Origin: Phenylobacterium sp.
GTDB taxonomy: Bacteria > Pseudomonadota > Alphaproteobacteria > Caulobacterales > Caulobacteraceae
NCBI RefSeq assembly: GCF_031181185.1
Contig: NZ_JAPSKZ010000012.1
Coordinates: 1-37,674, forward strand
Direction of reading: 5' to 3'
Length of the DNA stretch: 37,674 nt
A program made the position numbers and the translations under genes. Positions 9,819 to 21,155 of this stretch are shown here, piece after piece (the first letter of the stretch is position 1; every line of letters starts with the position of its first letter). Below the pieces are notes generated by a model that had not been told where the DNA came from, did no database searches, and worked only from the letters and a program-made list of their open reading frames with translations.

Positions 9819-10433
9819 TCACGCGGCCATGCGGTACTCGGCGAACTCCTCGCCCAGCGCCCGGGCGACCGCCGGTCGCGCACGCAGGCGGTCCCGGTAC
9901 GCGACTACGGCCGGATAGGCGTCCAGGTCGAACTTCACGAACTGGGCCCAGTTCAGCACCGCGGCCAGGTAGGCGTCGGCCACGCTGAACTCGTCCAGCA
10001 ACCACTCCCGGCCGGTCAGGTGCTCGTCCAGGTGAGCGAAGCGTTCGGCCCCCGCTTCCCGCGCCAGCGCCTTCGCCGCTTCGTCCGCCTTAGGGGTGAG
10101 CAGCGGGTCGAAGACCTTCTTGTGCAGCTCGGCCCCGATGAAGCTCAGCCACTGCTGCAGGCGGTATCGCTGGAAGCCCTGCGGCGCCAGCTTGGCGGCG
10201 GGATGCGCGTCGGCGATGTACTGCAGCACTGCGGCGTTCTCGGTCAGCACCTCGCCCTCGGGCGTGCGGATCGCGGGCACCAGGCCTTTGGGGTTGACGG
10301 CGCGGTAGTCGCCGCCATCGGCGGTGCGGCCGCTTTTGGTGTCCACGCGGTGGAAGCGGGCGTCGGCGCCGGCCTCGTAGAGGGCGATGCGACTGGCCAG
10401 CGAGCAGGCCAGCGGGGAATAGTAGACGTCCAT
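9819..10433 (-). CDS. Glutathione S-transferase family protein
   Basis: MDVYYSPLACSLASRIALYEAGADARFHRVD...NPKGLVPAIRTPEGEVLTENAAVLQYIAD; C-terminal SVADAYLAAVLNWAQ. Confidence 0.93.
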   Translation of the reverse strand: MDVYYSPLACSLASRIALYEAGADARFHRVDTKSGRTADGGDYRAVNPKGLVPAIRTPEGEVLTENAAVLQYIADAHPAAKLAPQGFQRYRLQQWLSFIGAELHKKVFDPLLTPKADEAAKALAREAGAERFAHLDEHLTGREWLLDEFSVADAYLAAVLNWAQFVKFDLDAYPAVVAYRDRLRARPAVARALGEEFAEYRMAA

Positions 10434-10471
10434 TGGGGAGGCTCCGTCCTTCTCGAGGGTGGAATTTCCAT

Positions 10472-10515
10472 ACCGTTTCGCACAAAATAGCGACGGTCAA
10501 GGATTGTTTGCGAAA
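10472..10515. promoter_or_regulatory. Candidate operator dyads in the GST/TetR divergent promoter
   Basis: ACCGT (10472-10476)...ACGGT (10493-10497) and TTTCGCA (10476-10482)...TGCGAAA (10509-10515). Confidence 0.3.
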
Positions 10516-11123
10516 TGGTACAGAAAGAGGCGCGCCCCCGCGGCAGGCCCCGCAGCTTCGATCCGAACGTGGTGCTCGACAAAGCCCGCGCCGTGTTCTG
10601 GAACCAGGGCTATGCGGCGACCTCGCTGGACGACCTGGCCGCCGCCACCGGTCTGAACCGGCCCAGCCTCTATGCCGCCTTCGGAGACAAGCGGGCGCTG
10701 TACCTGGCGGCTCTGGGCCGCTCGCGCGACGAGGCGCTGACCGCGATGGGCAGGGCGCTGGCGACGGATGCGCCGCTGGGGTCGCTGATGGGCCGGATCC
10801 TGGAGCGGACGGTGGAGGTCTACCGATCGGGCGAGGTGGCCCAGCGCGGCTGCTTCCTGATCGGCACGGCCGTCACCCAGGCCGTCGAGGACGCCGAGAT
10901 CCGCGAGCTGGTCGCCGACTTCATCGCCCGGACCGAGAAGGTGTTCCGCGACCGCTTCGAGGCGGCGGCGGACGAGCTGGCGCCGGGGGTGCAGCCGGGC
11001 GCGGCTGCGACGATGATCACCGCCACCATGCACACCCTGGCGATCCGCGCCCGCACCGGCGCCGACGGCGCCGAGCTGAAGCGGGTCGCCGACGCGGCGC
11101 TGGGGATGATCCTGCGCGCCTAG
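10515..11123 (+). CDS. TetR/AcrR family transcriptional regulator
   Basis: RGRPRSFDPNVVLDKARAVFWNQGYAATSLDDLAAATGLNRPSLYAAFGDKRALY: TetR HTH. Confidence 0.95.
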   Translation: MVQKEARPRGRPRSFDPNVVLDKARAVFWNQGYAATSLDDLAAATGLNRPSLYAAFGDKRALYLAALGRSRDEALTAMGRALATDAPLGSLMGRILERTVEVYRSGEVAQRGCFLIGTAVTQAVEDAEIRELVADFIARTEKVFRDRFEAAADELAPGVQPGAAATMITATMHTLAIRARTGADGAELKRVADAALGMILRA

Positions 11124-11126
11124 AGA

Positions 11127-11156
11127 AAAGGCGGTCGCGTCGCCGCGACCGCCTTT
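11127..11156. terminator. Bidirectional terminator between convergent tetR and PRC-like gene
   Basis: AAAGGCGGTCGCG-TCGC-CGCGACCGCCTTT: 13-bp perfect stem, 4-nt loop, A and T flanks. Confidence 0.85.
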
Positions 11157-11181
11157 CCCACCATCGTCCCTCGAGGGGGTA

Positions 11182-11616
11182 CTATTTCTTCAACATCGAC
11201 TGGATCTCGGCCTGGGTGGCGTTGATCGTGGCGGCGCCGTCCGCGACGCCCAGGTTCGAGGCGTCCACGGCGAAGGTCTCGGCGCCCATCTTGATGGTGG
11301 CCATGGTCTTGCCGCCCTCGCTTTTGACGTCGCTGACCTGGCCGATGCTGGCCCCGGTCTTGTCCTTGACCGTCATGCCCGCCGTGACGCTGGCGTTGGC
11401 GCCTGCCGAGGCCGCGCTAGGCGCGGCGGCGTCCGTCGAGGCGCCGGCGCTCGTTCCGGCCGCAGCGCCCGTCGTGGCGCCGGTGGTCGCACCCGCCCGG
11501 GCGTCGGTCGAGGCGCCGGCCGGCGGAGCGGTGGAGCCGGAAGTCGTCTGCGCAAAGGCGGGGGCGGCAAGGCCCAGCGCCGCGATGGCCGCGGCGGCGG
11601 AAAGGAGTTGTCTCAT
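11182..11616 (-). CDS. Secreted Ala/Thr/Gly-rich protein with PRC-barrel-like C-terminal segment
   Basis: Signal peptide MRQLLSAAAAIAALGLAAPAFAQ; low-complexity GASTDARAGATTGATTGAAAGTSAGAS; VTAGMTVKDKTGASIGQVSDVKSEGGKTMATIKMGAETFAVDASNL. Confidence 0.75.
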   Translation of the reverse strand: MRQLLSAAAAIAALGLAAPAFAQTTSGSTAPPAGASTDARAGATTGATTGAAAGTSAGASTDAAAPSAASAGANASVTAGMTVKDKTGASIGQVSDVKSEGGKTMATIKMGAETFAVDASNLGVADGAATINATQAEIQSMLKK

Positions 11617-11803
11617 AGGCATGCTCCATGGGCGCCCCCACACCCCTGCGAGGGCGAAAACTTGCCGGGCGCTGGAAGGTTCCCGCTGCACGCGTTTTTG
11701 TTCGAGGCAAATGTTTCCCTTGGGGAAGGTTGTTTGTGGCGCAGCCGCTCTATAGGTTGCGCGCCTTCCTGTATCCGCGCCCAACCGGGGGTCCGCCGCG
11801 CGC

Positions 11804-14095
<2,292 letters not shown>

Positions 14096-14140
14096 TGCGC
14101 CGTCGCGTCCGCGAGTTCGTCTAGGGATCGTGCGCCGCAA

Positions 14141-14171
14141 CGGGGAGCGGGCGATCCGTCGCCCGTCCCCG
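14141..14171 (+). promoter_or_regulatory. Stable hairpin between maeB and the Hsp70-like gene (weak terminator or 5'-UTR element)
   Basis: CGGGGA-g-CGGGCGA / TCCG loop / TCGCCCG-TCCCCG, 13 bp with one bulge, ends 2 nt before the AAAAGGAG ribosome-binding site. Confidence 0.45.
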
Positions 14172-14188
14172 CAAAAGGAGCATGATCC

Positions 14189-15505
14189 GTGACCTGGCCC
14201 AGTAGCCCACCTTCTTCTCTGGGAATCGACTTCGGGACCACCAACACCGTCCTTGCGTTGGCAGGCCACGACGGTCCTGCCGAGCTCGTCCGGTTTCCCG
14301 CACCGGAAGGAGACCTGTTCGCCTTCCGCAGCTGCCTGTCGTTCTACGCCCCGCCCGACCTGCCGCAGGAGCGGACCATCGCGGCCGGGCCGTGGGCCAT
14401 CGAAGCCTATGTGGAGGACCCGGCCGAGACCCGGTTCATCCAGAGCTTCAAGAGCTTCGCCGCCCAGGCCAGCTTCACCGAGACCCAGATCCTGGAGCGG
14501 CGGTACCGCTTCGAGGACCTGCTCTCGACGTTCCTGCTGAAGGTCCGCGACTACGCCGGCGAGACGCTGGGGGAAATCCCCGAGCGGGTGATCGTCGGCC
14601 GCCCCGTGAGCTTCGTGGGCGCCGACCCGGACGAACAGCTGGCGCTCTCGCGCTACGAGACCGCGTTCAAGCGCATGGGCGTGCGCGAAGTGCTCTACGC
14701 CTACGAGCCGGTCGGCGCGGCCTTCTTCTTCGCCCGCGAGCTGGACCATGACGCCACCGTGCTGGTCGGCGACTTCGGCGGCGGCACCTCCGACTTCTCG
14801 ATCATCCGCTTCGAACGCCAGGCCGGCGTTCTGCGGGCGACGCCGCTCGGCCGCGCGGGCGTCGGCGTGGCCGGCGACGCCTTCGACTACCGGATCATCG
14901 ACCGGCTGGTCTCGCCGAGGCTGGGCAAGGGCTCGTCCTACCGTTCGTTCGGCAAGGTGCTGCCGGTGCCCAATCGCTGGTACTCGGCCTTCGCCCGCTG
15001 GGACCAGCTCGCCCTGATGCGCGCCAGCCGCGACATGCGCGAGATCCGCAAGCTGGCCCGCGACGCGGTCGAACCCGAAAAGATCGAGCGACTGATCGAG
15101 GTGCTGGACGAGAACTACGGCTACCGGCTCTACCGCGCGGTCTCGAAGCTGAAGGAGACGCTGTCCTTCGAGGCCGACGCCGAGTTCCGGTTCGAGGCGG
15201 GCTCCATCGACATCGCGGCCCCCGTGGCGCGCCGCGAGTTCGAGGGCTGGATCGCCCCCGAACTCGGGCTGATCGAGCAGGCCGTCGACCGCGCCCTGGC
15301 CAACGCCCATCTGCCGGCCGAGGGAGTCGATCGGGTGTTCCTCACCGGCGGCTCGTCGCTGGTGCCGGCGGTCCGGGCGATCTTCCACCGCCGCTTCCCC
15401 GCCGACCGGATCGAGAGCGGCGCCGAACTGGAGTCGATCGCCTCGGGCCTGGCGCTGATGGGGCGCGAGCCCGACCTCAGCGCGTGGACGATGCGGGCTT
15501 CCTGA
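14189..15505 (+). CDS. Hsp70 family protein, YegD-like
   Basis: LGIDFGTTNTVLALAG, VLVGDFGGGTSDFSIIRF, VFLTGGSSLVPAVRAIF; 438 aa, no peptide-binding lid; GTG start with AAAGGAG. Confidence 0.9.
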   Translation: MTWPSSPPSSLGIDFGTTNTVLALAGHDGPAELVRFPAPEGDLFAFRSCLSFYAPPDLPQERTIAAGPWAIEAYVEDPAETRFIQSFKSFAAQASFTETQILERRYRFEDLLSTFLLKVRDYAGETLGEIPERVIVGRPVSFVGADPDEQLALSRYETAFKRMGVREVLYAYEPVGAAFFFARELDHDATVLVGDFGGGTSDFSIIRFERQAGVLRATPLGRAGVGVAGDAFDYRIIDRLVSPRLGKGSSYRSFGKVLPVPNRWYSAFARWDQLALMRASRDMREIRKLARDAVEPEKIERLIEVLDENYGYRLYRAVSKLKETLSFEADAEFRFEAGSIDIAAPVARREFEGWIAPELGLIEQAVDRALANAHLPAEGVDRVFLTGGSSLVPAVRAIFHRRFPADRIESGAELESIASGLALMGREPDLSAWTMRAS

Positions 15506-18329
15506 GGGTCGGGCTTTCCAGGTCGAGCTCGGCGGCCGGCACGACCTCCAGGTTCGGCAGCCGCTGCTTCAGGCCGGCCGAGAAGGCCTTGGCGTCGCCG
15601 GCGACGATGACGCTGGACTGGGCCGGGTCGAACACCCGTCGCGCGAAGTCCTGCACCTGGCTGGCCTGCACCGCCTCCACCTTCCGGGTGTAGAGCGCCA
15701 CCTCGTCCAGCGGCACGCCGTAGAGGGCGAAGCCGCCCAGGATGTCGGCCAGTCCGCCCGAGGTGGCCAGCTCCCGGCCGAAGCTGCCGACCAGCACCGA
15801 CTTGCGCGCCTTCAGCTCGTCGGCCGAAGCGGGCTCGGCGGCGAGCTTGGTCATCTCGGCCTTGATCAGGTCCAGCACCTCGGGCGCGGACTCGTTCTTG
15901 GTCTGGGCCGAGGCCCGGAACGAGCCGGTTGTGCGCGCCGTCGAGAGGCTGGCGCGGGCGCCGTACGAGAGGCCGCGCTTGATGCGGATCTCCTGGTTCA
16001 GGCGGGCGGAATAGCCGCCGCCCAGAACGGTGGAGGCCACGATGCCGGGATAGTAGGCCGGGTCCGTGCGCGGGATCGCGGGCTTCACGACGTTGACCGA
16101 CGCCTGTCCCGTGCCGGGCAGGTCGATGGCCACGGCGCGCGGCTTCACGCTGGGCTGGATCGTCGGAGCGGCGGCAAGCGGCGCGGCGGGCTTGGCCCAG
16201 TCGCCGAACGCCCGCTCTGCGAGGGCGAAGCCCTGCTCGGGCGTGACGTCCCCGGTCAGCACCAGGACGGCGTTGTCCGGCCGGTACCAGGCGCGGTGGA
16301 TGGCCGACAGGTGCTCCGGTTTCAGCTTCGTCAGCGAGTCCGGCGAGCCCTGCGGCGGGTGGCCAAACGGCGTGCCGCCGTAGACCACCGGCGCCGTGGC
16401 GAACCCGGCGAGGCTGCCCGGTTGCTGGAAGGCGACCTGCAGTCCGTCCAGGGCCTGTTGCCGCTGGCGCTCCAGCTCCTCGGCGGCGAAGGCGGGGTTC
16501 TTCGCCACGTCGGCCATGATCTCCAGCGCGGGGACCAACTTGTCGGGCATGACGTTCAGCGTGACCGACGAGGCCTCGAGGCTGGCGCCGGCGCTCAGCG
16601 TGGCGCCAAGCGCTTCGGTCTGGCTGGCGATCTGCTGGGCCGAGCGCGTCTTCGTCCCTTCGGTGAGCATGCCGGCGGTCATGGCCGCGGCCCCGGACAG
16701 GCCCTGCGGATCGGCCCAGGCGCCGGTCTTCACCGTCAGGTCGGCGGTGACCAGCGGCAGGTCCGACGAGCGGGCGACGATCACCCGCAGGCCGTTGGCG
16801 AGCGTCCGCTCGGCGGGTTTCGGCAGCGTCGGCTGCAGCGGCTCGCCCAGAGCCGGCGGCTTCACGCGCTGCGCTTCGGGCGCCAGCGTGAAGACGGGAC
16901 CTTCGTACTTGGCCACGGTCTTGGGCGGGGCGGACTTCGGCGGCTCGGTCTGGCCCGCCGGACGCTCGGACTCCGCGCGGTAGCGGATGGTCATCCGCTT
17001 GTCGTCAGCCAGGTACTTCTGCGCCACGCGCTGGACATCCGCCGCGGTGACAGCCTGCAGCTCGGCCAACACGGTGTTCGCCTTGGCCGCGTCGCCGGTC
17101 AGCATCAGCATCTGGCCCAGCGCAAAGGCGCGGCCGTCGATGGTCTCGCGCTCGCGCAGCTGGCCGGCGATCAGTTCGTTCTTGGCCTCGGCGAGTTCGG
17201 CGGCGCTGGGCGGCGCGTCGCGCAGCCGCTTCACCTCGGCCAGCAAGGCCGCCTCGCCCTCCTGGATGGTGTGGCCGCTGGCCATCACCGCGCCCACCAT
17301 GAACAGGCCCGGGTCCTGCGGCAGGTCGGCGTTGGACATCGCCTCGGCGGCGATCTGCTTCTCATAGACCAGGCTGTTGTAGAGCCTCGACGACTTGCCC
17401 GCCGACAGGATGGCGTCCAGCACCATCAGCGCCGGCGCGTCCGGATGGGCGGCGTCCGTCGCCTGCCAGGTGATCGCCACCGCCGGCAGCGGCACGTTGG
17501 GGCCGTAGCCTTCGAAGACGCCCGCTTTGGTGCGCGGCGGCTCCTTGGCGGTGACGCGCGGCATCGGCTGGGCGGGGCGCTTCAGCGGCCCGAAGTACTT
17601 GTCGACCCAGGCGTTGAGCTGGGCCTCGTCGAAGTTGCCGACGACGATCAGGGCCGCATTGTCGGGGCGGTACCAGGTCTGATGGAAGGCCCGCACGTCG
17701 TCGATGGTGGCGGCGTCCAGCTCCTCGATGTTGCCGATGCCCGGGCGCTTGTACGGGTGAACCGAGTAGCTGGCCTGCGGCACATAGAGGCCGAACAGCC
17801 GGCCGTACGGCTGGCTGAGGTAATTCTGCCGGAACTCCTCCTTCACGACGTCGCGCTCGGACTTGAAGGTGGCCTCGTCGACGACCAGCGACGACAGCCG
17901 CTCGGCCTCGACCCACAGCAGGCGCTCCAGGTGGTTGGCCGGCACCACCTCGTAGTAGTTCGTGAAGTCGTCCCAGGTGGAGGCGTTGTTGAAGCCGCCC
18001 ACGTCCTCGGTCATCCGGTCGATGGTCTCGGCCGGCATGTTGCGCGTGGCCTTGAACATCATGTGCTCGAACAGGTGCGCGAAGCCCGAACGGCCCTGCG
18101 GGTCGTCCTTCGAGCCCACGCCGTACCAGACCTGGACGGTGACGTTCGGCGTCGCCTTGTCCAGCGAGGTGAAGACCTTCAGCCCGTTCGGGAGCGTGCG
18201 CTGCTTGAAGGCGATCGGCGGAACCTCGGCCGCGGCCGCCGTGGGCCGCGTCTGGGCGAGCGCGGCGGGCGCAAGGGCGGTGGTCGCGAGAAGCAGGCCG
18301 AGGGCGGCGGCGCGGGCGGTGCGGAGCAT
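15477..18329 (-). CDS. M16 family zinc peptidase, two fused M16 units, secreted
   Basis: 950 aa; signal peptide; HLFEHMMFKATRNMPAE (HxxEH) and second unit with degenerate site; 3' end overlaps the convergent Hsp70 gene by 29 bp. Confidence 0.93.
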   Translation of the reverse strand: MLRTARAAALGLLLATTALAPAALAQTRPTAAAAEVPPIAFKQRTLPNGLKVFTSLDKATPNVTVQVWYGVGSKDDPQGRSGFAHLFEHMMFKATRNMPAETIDRMTEDVGGFNNASTWDDFTNYYEVVPANHLERLLWVEAERLSSLVVDEATFKSERDVVKEEFRQNYLSQPYGRLFGLYVPQASYSVHPYKRPGIGNIEELDAATIDDVRAFHQTWYRPDNAALIVVGNFDEAQLNAWVDKYFGPLKRPAQPMPRVTAKEPPRTKAGVFEGYGPNVPLPAVAITWQATDAAHPDAPALMVLDAILSAGKSSRLYNSLVYEKQIAAEAMSNADLPQDPGLFMVGAVMASGHTIQEGEAALLAEVKRLRDAPPSAAELAEAKNELIAGQLRERETIDGRAFALGQMLMLTGDAAKANTVLAELQAVTAADVQRVAQKYLADDKRMTIRYRAESERPAGQTEPPKSAPPKTVAKYEGPVFTLAPEAQRVKPPALGEPLQPTLPKPAERTLANGLRVIVARSSDLPLVTADLTVKTGAWADPQGLSGAAAMTAGMLTEGTKTRSAQQIASQTEALGATLSAGASLEASSVTLNVMPDKLVPALEIMADVAKNPAFAAEELERQRQQALDGLQVAFQQPGSLAGFATAPVVYGGTPFGHPPQGSPDSLTKLKPEHLSAIHRAWYRPDNAVLVLTGDVTPEQGFALAERAFGDWAKPAAPLAAAPTIQPSVKPRAVAIDLPGTGQASVNVVKPAIPRTDPAYYPGIVASTVLGGGYSARLNQEIRIKRGLSYGARASLSTARTTGSFRASAQTKNESAPEVLDLIKAEMTKLAAEPASADELKARKSVLVGSFGRELATSGGLADILGGFALYGVPLDEVALYTRKVEAVQASQVQDFARRVFDPAQSSVIVAGDAKAFSAGLKQRLPNLEVVPAAELDLESPTLRKPASSTR

Positions 18330-18413
18330 GGACGGTCCGGATCAGAGATGACGAGCCCGAACACCTAGCATCCCGCGCCGCCCGCGGAAGCTTACGAGAT
18401 TGTCACGCGCCGG

Positions 18414-19079
18414 TTACGCCGCCGCCTGCTGGCCGCGCAGGTACGCGACTAGGCCGAAGAACCGCTCGAACACCGGAGCGAAGTGCGGCCGCGCCTGCAT
18501 CCGGGCAAGCCACGCCTGGATGTTCGGATAGGGCGCAAAGTCGTAGGCGGCGAGCTCGCCCAGCAGGACGTACGAGACGCCCAGGTAGTCGGCGAGCGTG
18601 ATTTCGGAACCGCAGAGATAGTCCCGGCCGGCCAGCATGTGCTGGTCCAGCACCTTCAGCCAGCGCGGCGCGTGGTCGGCGCCGTAGGCCATCAGCGCCT
18701 GGGTCAGCTCAGGCGGCGCGCCGTGCGGCACGCCAATGTTCGGGTAGCAGACCATCAGGCAGAAGTACGCGTGGAACTGGGTCGAGAACCACGAGATGGC
18801 CTCGTCCACCCGGGCGCGACCCTGCAGATCGGTCGGATACGCGCCGGAGCCGGCCTTGCGGGCCAGATACTTCAGGATCGCCGCGCTCTCGCCCAGCTTG
18901 AAGTCGCCATCGACCAGGAAGGGCACAATGCCGTTCGGGTTCAGCGCCAGGTAGTCCGGTTCCAGGTGGCCGCCGGCCATCAGGTCCACGTGCACGATCT
19001 CAACCGGCAGCTCGTGTTCGGCGATGAACAGCAGCACAGGCCTGGAGGTGGTGGAGATCGGGTCGCAGTAGAGCTTCAT
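18414..19079 (-). CDS. Glutathione S-transferase family protein
   Basis: MKLYCDPISTTSRPVLLFIAEHELPVEIVHVDLMAGGHLEPDYLALNPNGIVPFLVDGDFKLGESAAILKYLARK. Confidence 0.93.
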   Translation of the reverse strand: MKLYCDPISTTSRPVLLFIAEHELPVEIVHVDLMAGGHLEPDYLALNPNGIVPFLVDGDFKLGESAAILKYLARKAGSGAYPTDLQGRARVDEAISWFSTQFHAYFCLMVCYPNIGVPHGAPPELTQALMAYGADHAPRWLKVLDQHMLAGRDYLCGSEITLADYLGVSYVLLGELAAYDFAPYPNIQAWLARMQARPHFAPVFERFFGLVAYLRGQQAAA

Positions 19080-19191
19080 GGCGCCTTCACGGGAATTTGG
19101 CCGCCGAGGTTCGACGATCGTGGTTCTGTAGGAAGCGCCGGGGAGTACCTATGTCACGGCCAAGGTGCAATCTGCGTCCTTGCAGCGAGGT

Positions 19192-19207
19192 TCTGCACAA
19201 CTGCAGA
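19192..19207. promoter_or_regulatory. Dyad TCTGCA-CAAC-TGCAGA immediately upstream of lysR-type gene
   Basis: Perfect 6-bp arms, 4-nt spacer, 8 nt before the ATG at 19216. Confidence 0.4.
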
Positions 19208-19215
19208 GTAGGCTC

Positions 19216-20181
19216 ATGTACGACTGGAACGACCTGAAGGCCTTCCTGGCGGTCGCCCGCGGCGGCTCGACCCTGGCGGCGGCCAAGGCGATGGGCGTCA
19301 ACCAGACCACGGTGGCGCGCCGGATCGAGAGTCTGGAAGCCGCGCTTGGCCTGAAGCTGTTCGAGCGCGGCCAGAGCGGCAGCCGCCTGACCTACGCCGG
19401 CCAGGACCTGGTGGGCGAGGCCGAACGCGTGGAGCAGGCCGCCGACCGGTTCGCCAACCGCGCGGCGGGCCACCAGCGCGGCATGGCCGGAACCATTCGG
19501 GTCACCGCCACCGAACTCCTGGCCAACCTGCTGCTGATGCCGGGCTTGGCCGAATTCCGCCGCAAGCATCCCGAGGTGCAGGTGGACCTGATCGTCACCG
19601 ACCGGCCGCTGGACCTGCAGGCCGGCGAGGCCGACGTGGCGATCCGTTCGAGCGTGACCCTGGCGACCTCGGACCTGATCTCGCGCAAGCTGATGGACCA
19701 CGACTTCGCGCTCTACTGCAGCCGCGACTACGCCGCCCGTCGCGGCCTGCCGACGCCCGAGACCCTGAAGGATCACGACCTGATCGGCGGCGAGATGGAG
19801 ATGGCCGAGGGTCCTGGCATGGGGTGGATGTTCCGCGCCGCTGGCGGCAAGGCGCCCGTCACCCGGTCGAACACGCTGAACAACCTGCTGCACGCCATCA
19901 AGGCCGGCCTGGGGGTGGCGCCGATGGCTTGCCAGGCGGCCGACGCCGACCGCGACCTGGTGCGGTGCTCGGGCGAGATCGAGGAGGCGCGGGGCTCATC
20001 GTGGCTGCTGACCCGCCGCGAGCTGAAGGACACGCCGCGCGTCCGGGCCTTCATCGACTTCATCGTTCCCTACCTGCAGCAGCAGAGCAGGCTGCAGCTC
20101 GAGCACGGCCGCCGCATGCAGGCGCAGGCCGCCGCCAACGACCTGCACGCCGTCGGCCGCGCCGGCGAGGCGGCCAGCTAG
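19216..20181 (+). CDS. LysR family transcriptional regulator
   Basis: MYDWNDLKAFLAVARGGSTLAAAKAMGVNQTTVARRIESLEAALGLKLFERGQSGSRLTYAGQ. Confidence 0.95.
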   Translation: MYDWNDLKAFLAVARGGSTLAAAKAMGVNQTTVARRIESLEAALGLKLFERGQSGSRLTYAGQDLVGEAERVEQAADRFANRAAGHQRGMAGTIRVTATELLANLLLMPGLAEFRRKHPEVQVDLIVTDRPLDLQAGEADVAIRSSVTLATSDLISRKLMDHDFALYCSRDYAARRGLPTPETLKDHDLIGGEMEMAEGPGMGWMFRAAGGKAPVTRSNTLNNLLHAIKAGLGVAPMACQAADADRDLVRCSGEIEEARGSSWLLTRRELKDTPRVRAFIDFIVPYLQQQSRLQLEHGRRMQAQAAANDLHAVGRAGEAAS

Positions 20182-21155
20182 TCCTCGAACACGTCGCCCC
20201 AGCCCAGCCGGCGGGCCTTGGCGTAGGCGGCCTTCTCGCGGCGGCCGACGAAGCGGGTCTGCGCGCCTTCGGGGCCGCACAGGCGCAGCTCGATGCCCGG
20301 CTTGCCGGCGCGCGGCGGCGTCAGCACCCGCGCCCGGCGCGTCTCGGCCGCCACCGTGGGACGGGCCGCCAGCAGATAGGCGAACTTCTCGTCCTCGAAC
20401 GGCAGCTCGGCGCCCTTGGCTAGGCGGTGGTCGCGTGAGCGGGGCAGGCGCACGCTGAAGTGACACCAGTCGGGGCCCGTCAGCGGGCAGGCGGCGTGGT
20501 GCGGGCAGGGCGCCAGGATCGCCGCCCCTTCGTCGATCAGCGCGTCCCGCGCCTTGAGCAGCCGGGCGAAGCCGGCCGGCGTGCCGGGCTCGACAAGCGC
20601 CAGCACGCCCTCGCAGGCGGTCCAGAGCCGGCGGACCAGCGGTCCCTGTGCGGGGTCCGGTATCTCCGCCAGCGCATAGCTCGCCATGACCAGGTCGGCG
20701 GCCGGCAGCTCGGCGGCGGCGGTCAGGTCCGCGCGGCGCGCGTCGGCCTGGCGCAGCGCCTCGGGCCCGGCCTGCGCCAGCCGGTCGGCCAGCGCCAAGA
20801 AGGGCGCGCTGGCGTCCAGCCAGGTCACCGTGCCGATGTCCGGAAAGGCCTCCAGCGCCGCCCAGCTCCCGCCGCCGGGTCCTGCGCCCGCGTCCAACAG
20901 ACGGGCCGGCGCGAAGTCGGGCGCCATCCGGCGCGCCTCGGCGAAGACCGCGGCGCAGGCGGCGTAGGTGGCCGGCAGGCGGGCCAGCGCATAGGCGAGC
21001 GCGTCCTCGGGCCCTCGGATCGCACGCGCCGAGGTGCCGCCGGAGCGGTAGGCGGCGGTGGTCGCGGCCGTCCGCTCGGCGAGTCCCTTGCGGGACACGC
21101 CTTCCAGCTCGCGCGCGATGGCGGCCTTCAGCGGCGGCGGCAGGTCAGGCGACAG
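20178..21155 (-). CDS. Rsm22/METTL17-family small-subunit-associated methyltransferase-like protein
   Basis: Class I SAM motif [37 protein letters not shown]-terminal [14 protein letters not shown]-type tail. Homologous-looking N-terminus [28 protein letters not shown] extends upstream of GTG 21098 to a CTG at 21155. Confidence 0.85.
   Translation of the reverse strand: MSPDLPPPLKAAIARELEGVSRKGLAERTAATTAAYRSGGTSARAIRGPEDALAYALARLPATYAACAAVFAEARRMAPDFAPARLLDAGAGPGGGSWAALEAFPDIGTVTWLDASAPFLALADRLAQAGPEALRQADARRADLTAAAELPAADLVMASYALAEIPDPAQGPLVRRLWTACEGVLALVEPGTPAGFARLLKARDALIDEGAAILAPCPHHAACPLTGPDWCHFSVRLPRSRDHRLAKGAELPFEDEKFAYLLAARPTVAAETRRARVLTPPRAGKPGIELRLCGPEGAQTRFVGRREKAAYAKARRLGWGDVFED

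Noticed and set aside
16296-18368. 690-aa plus-strand ORF antisense to the M16 peptidase
   Set aside because: Same GC-bias shadow pattern; no domain features.
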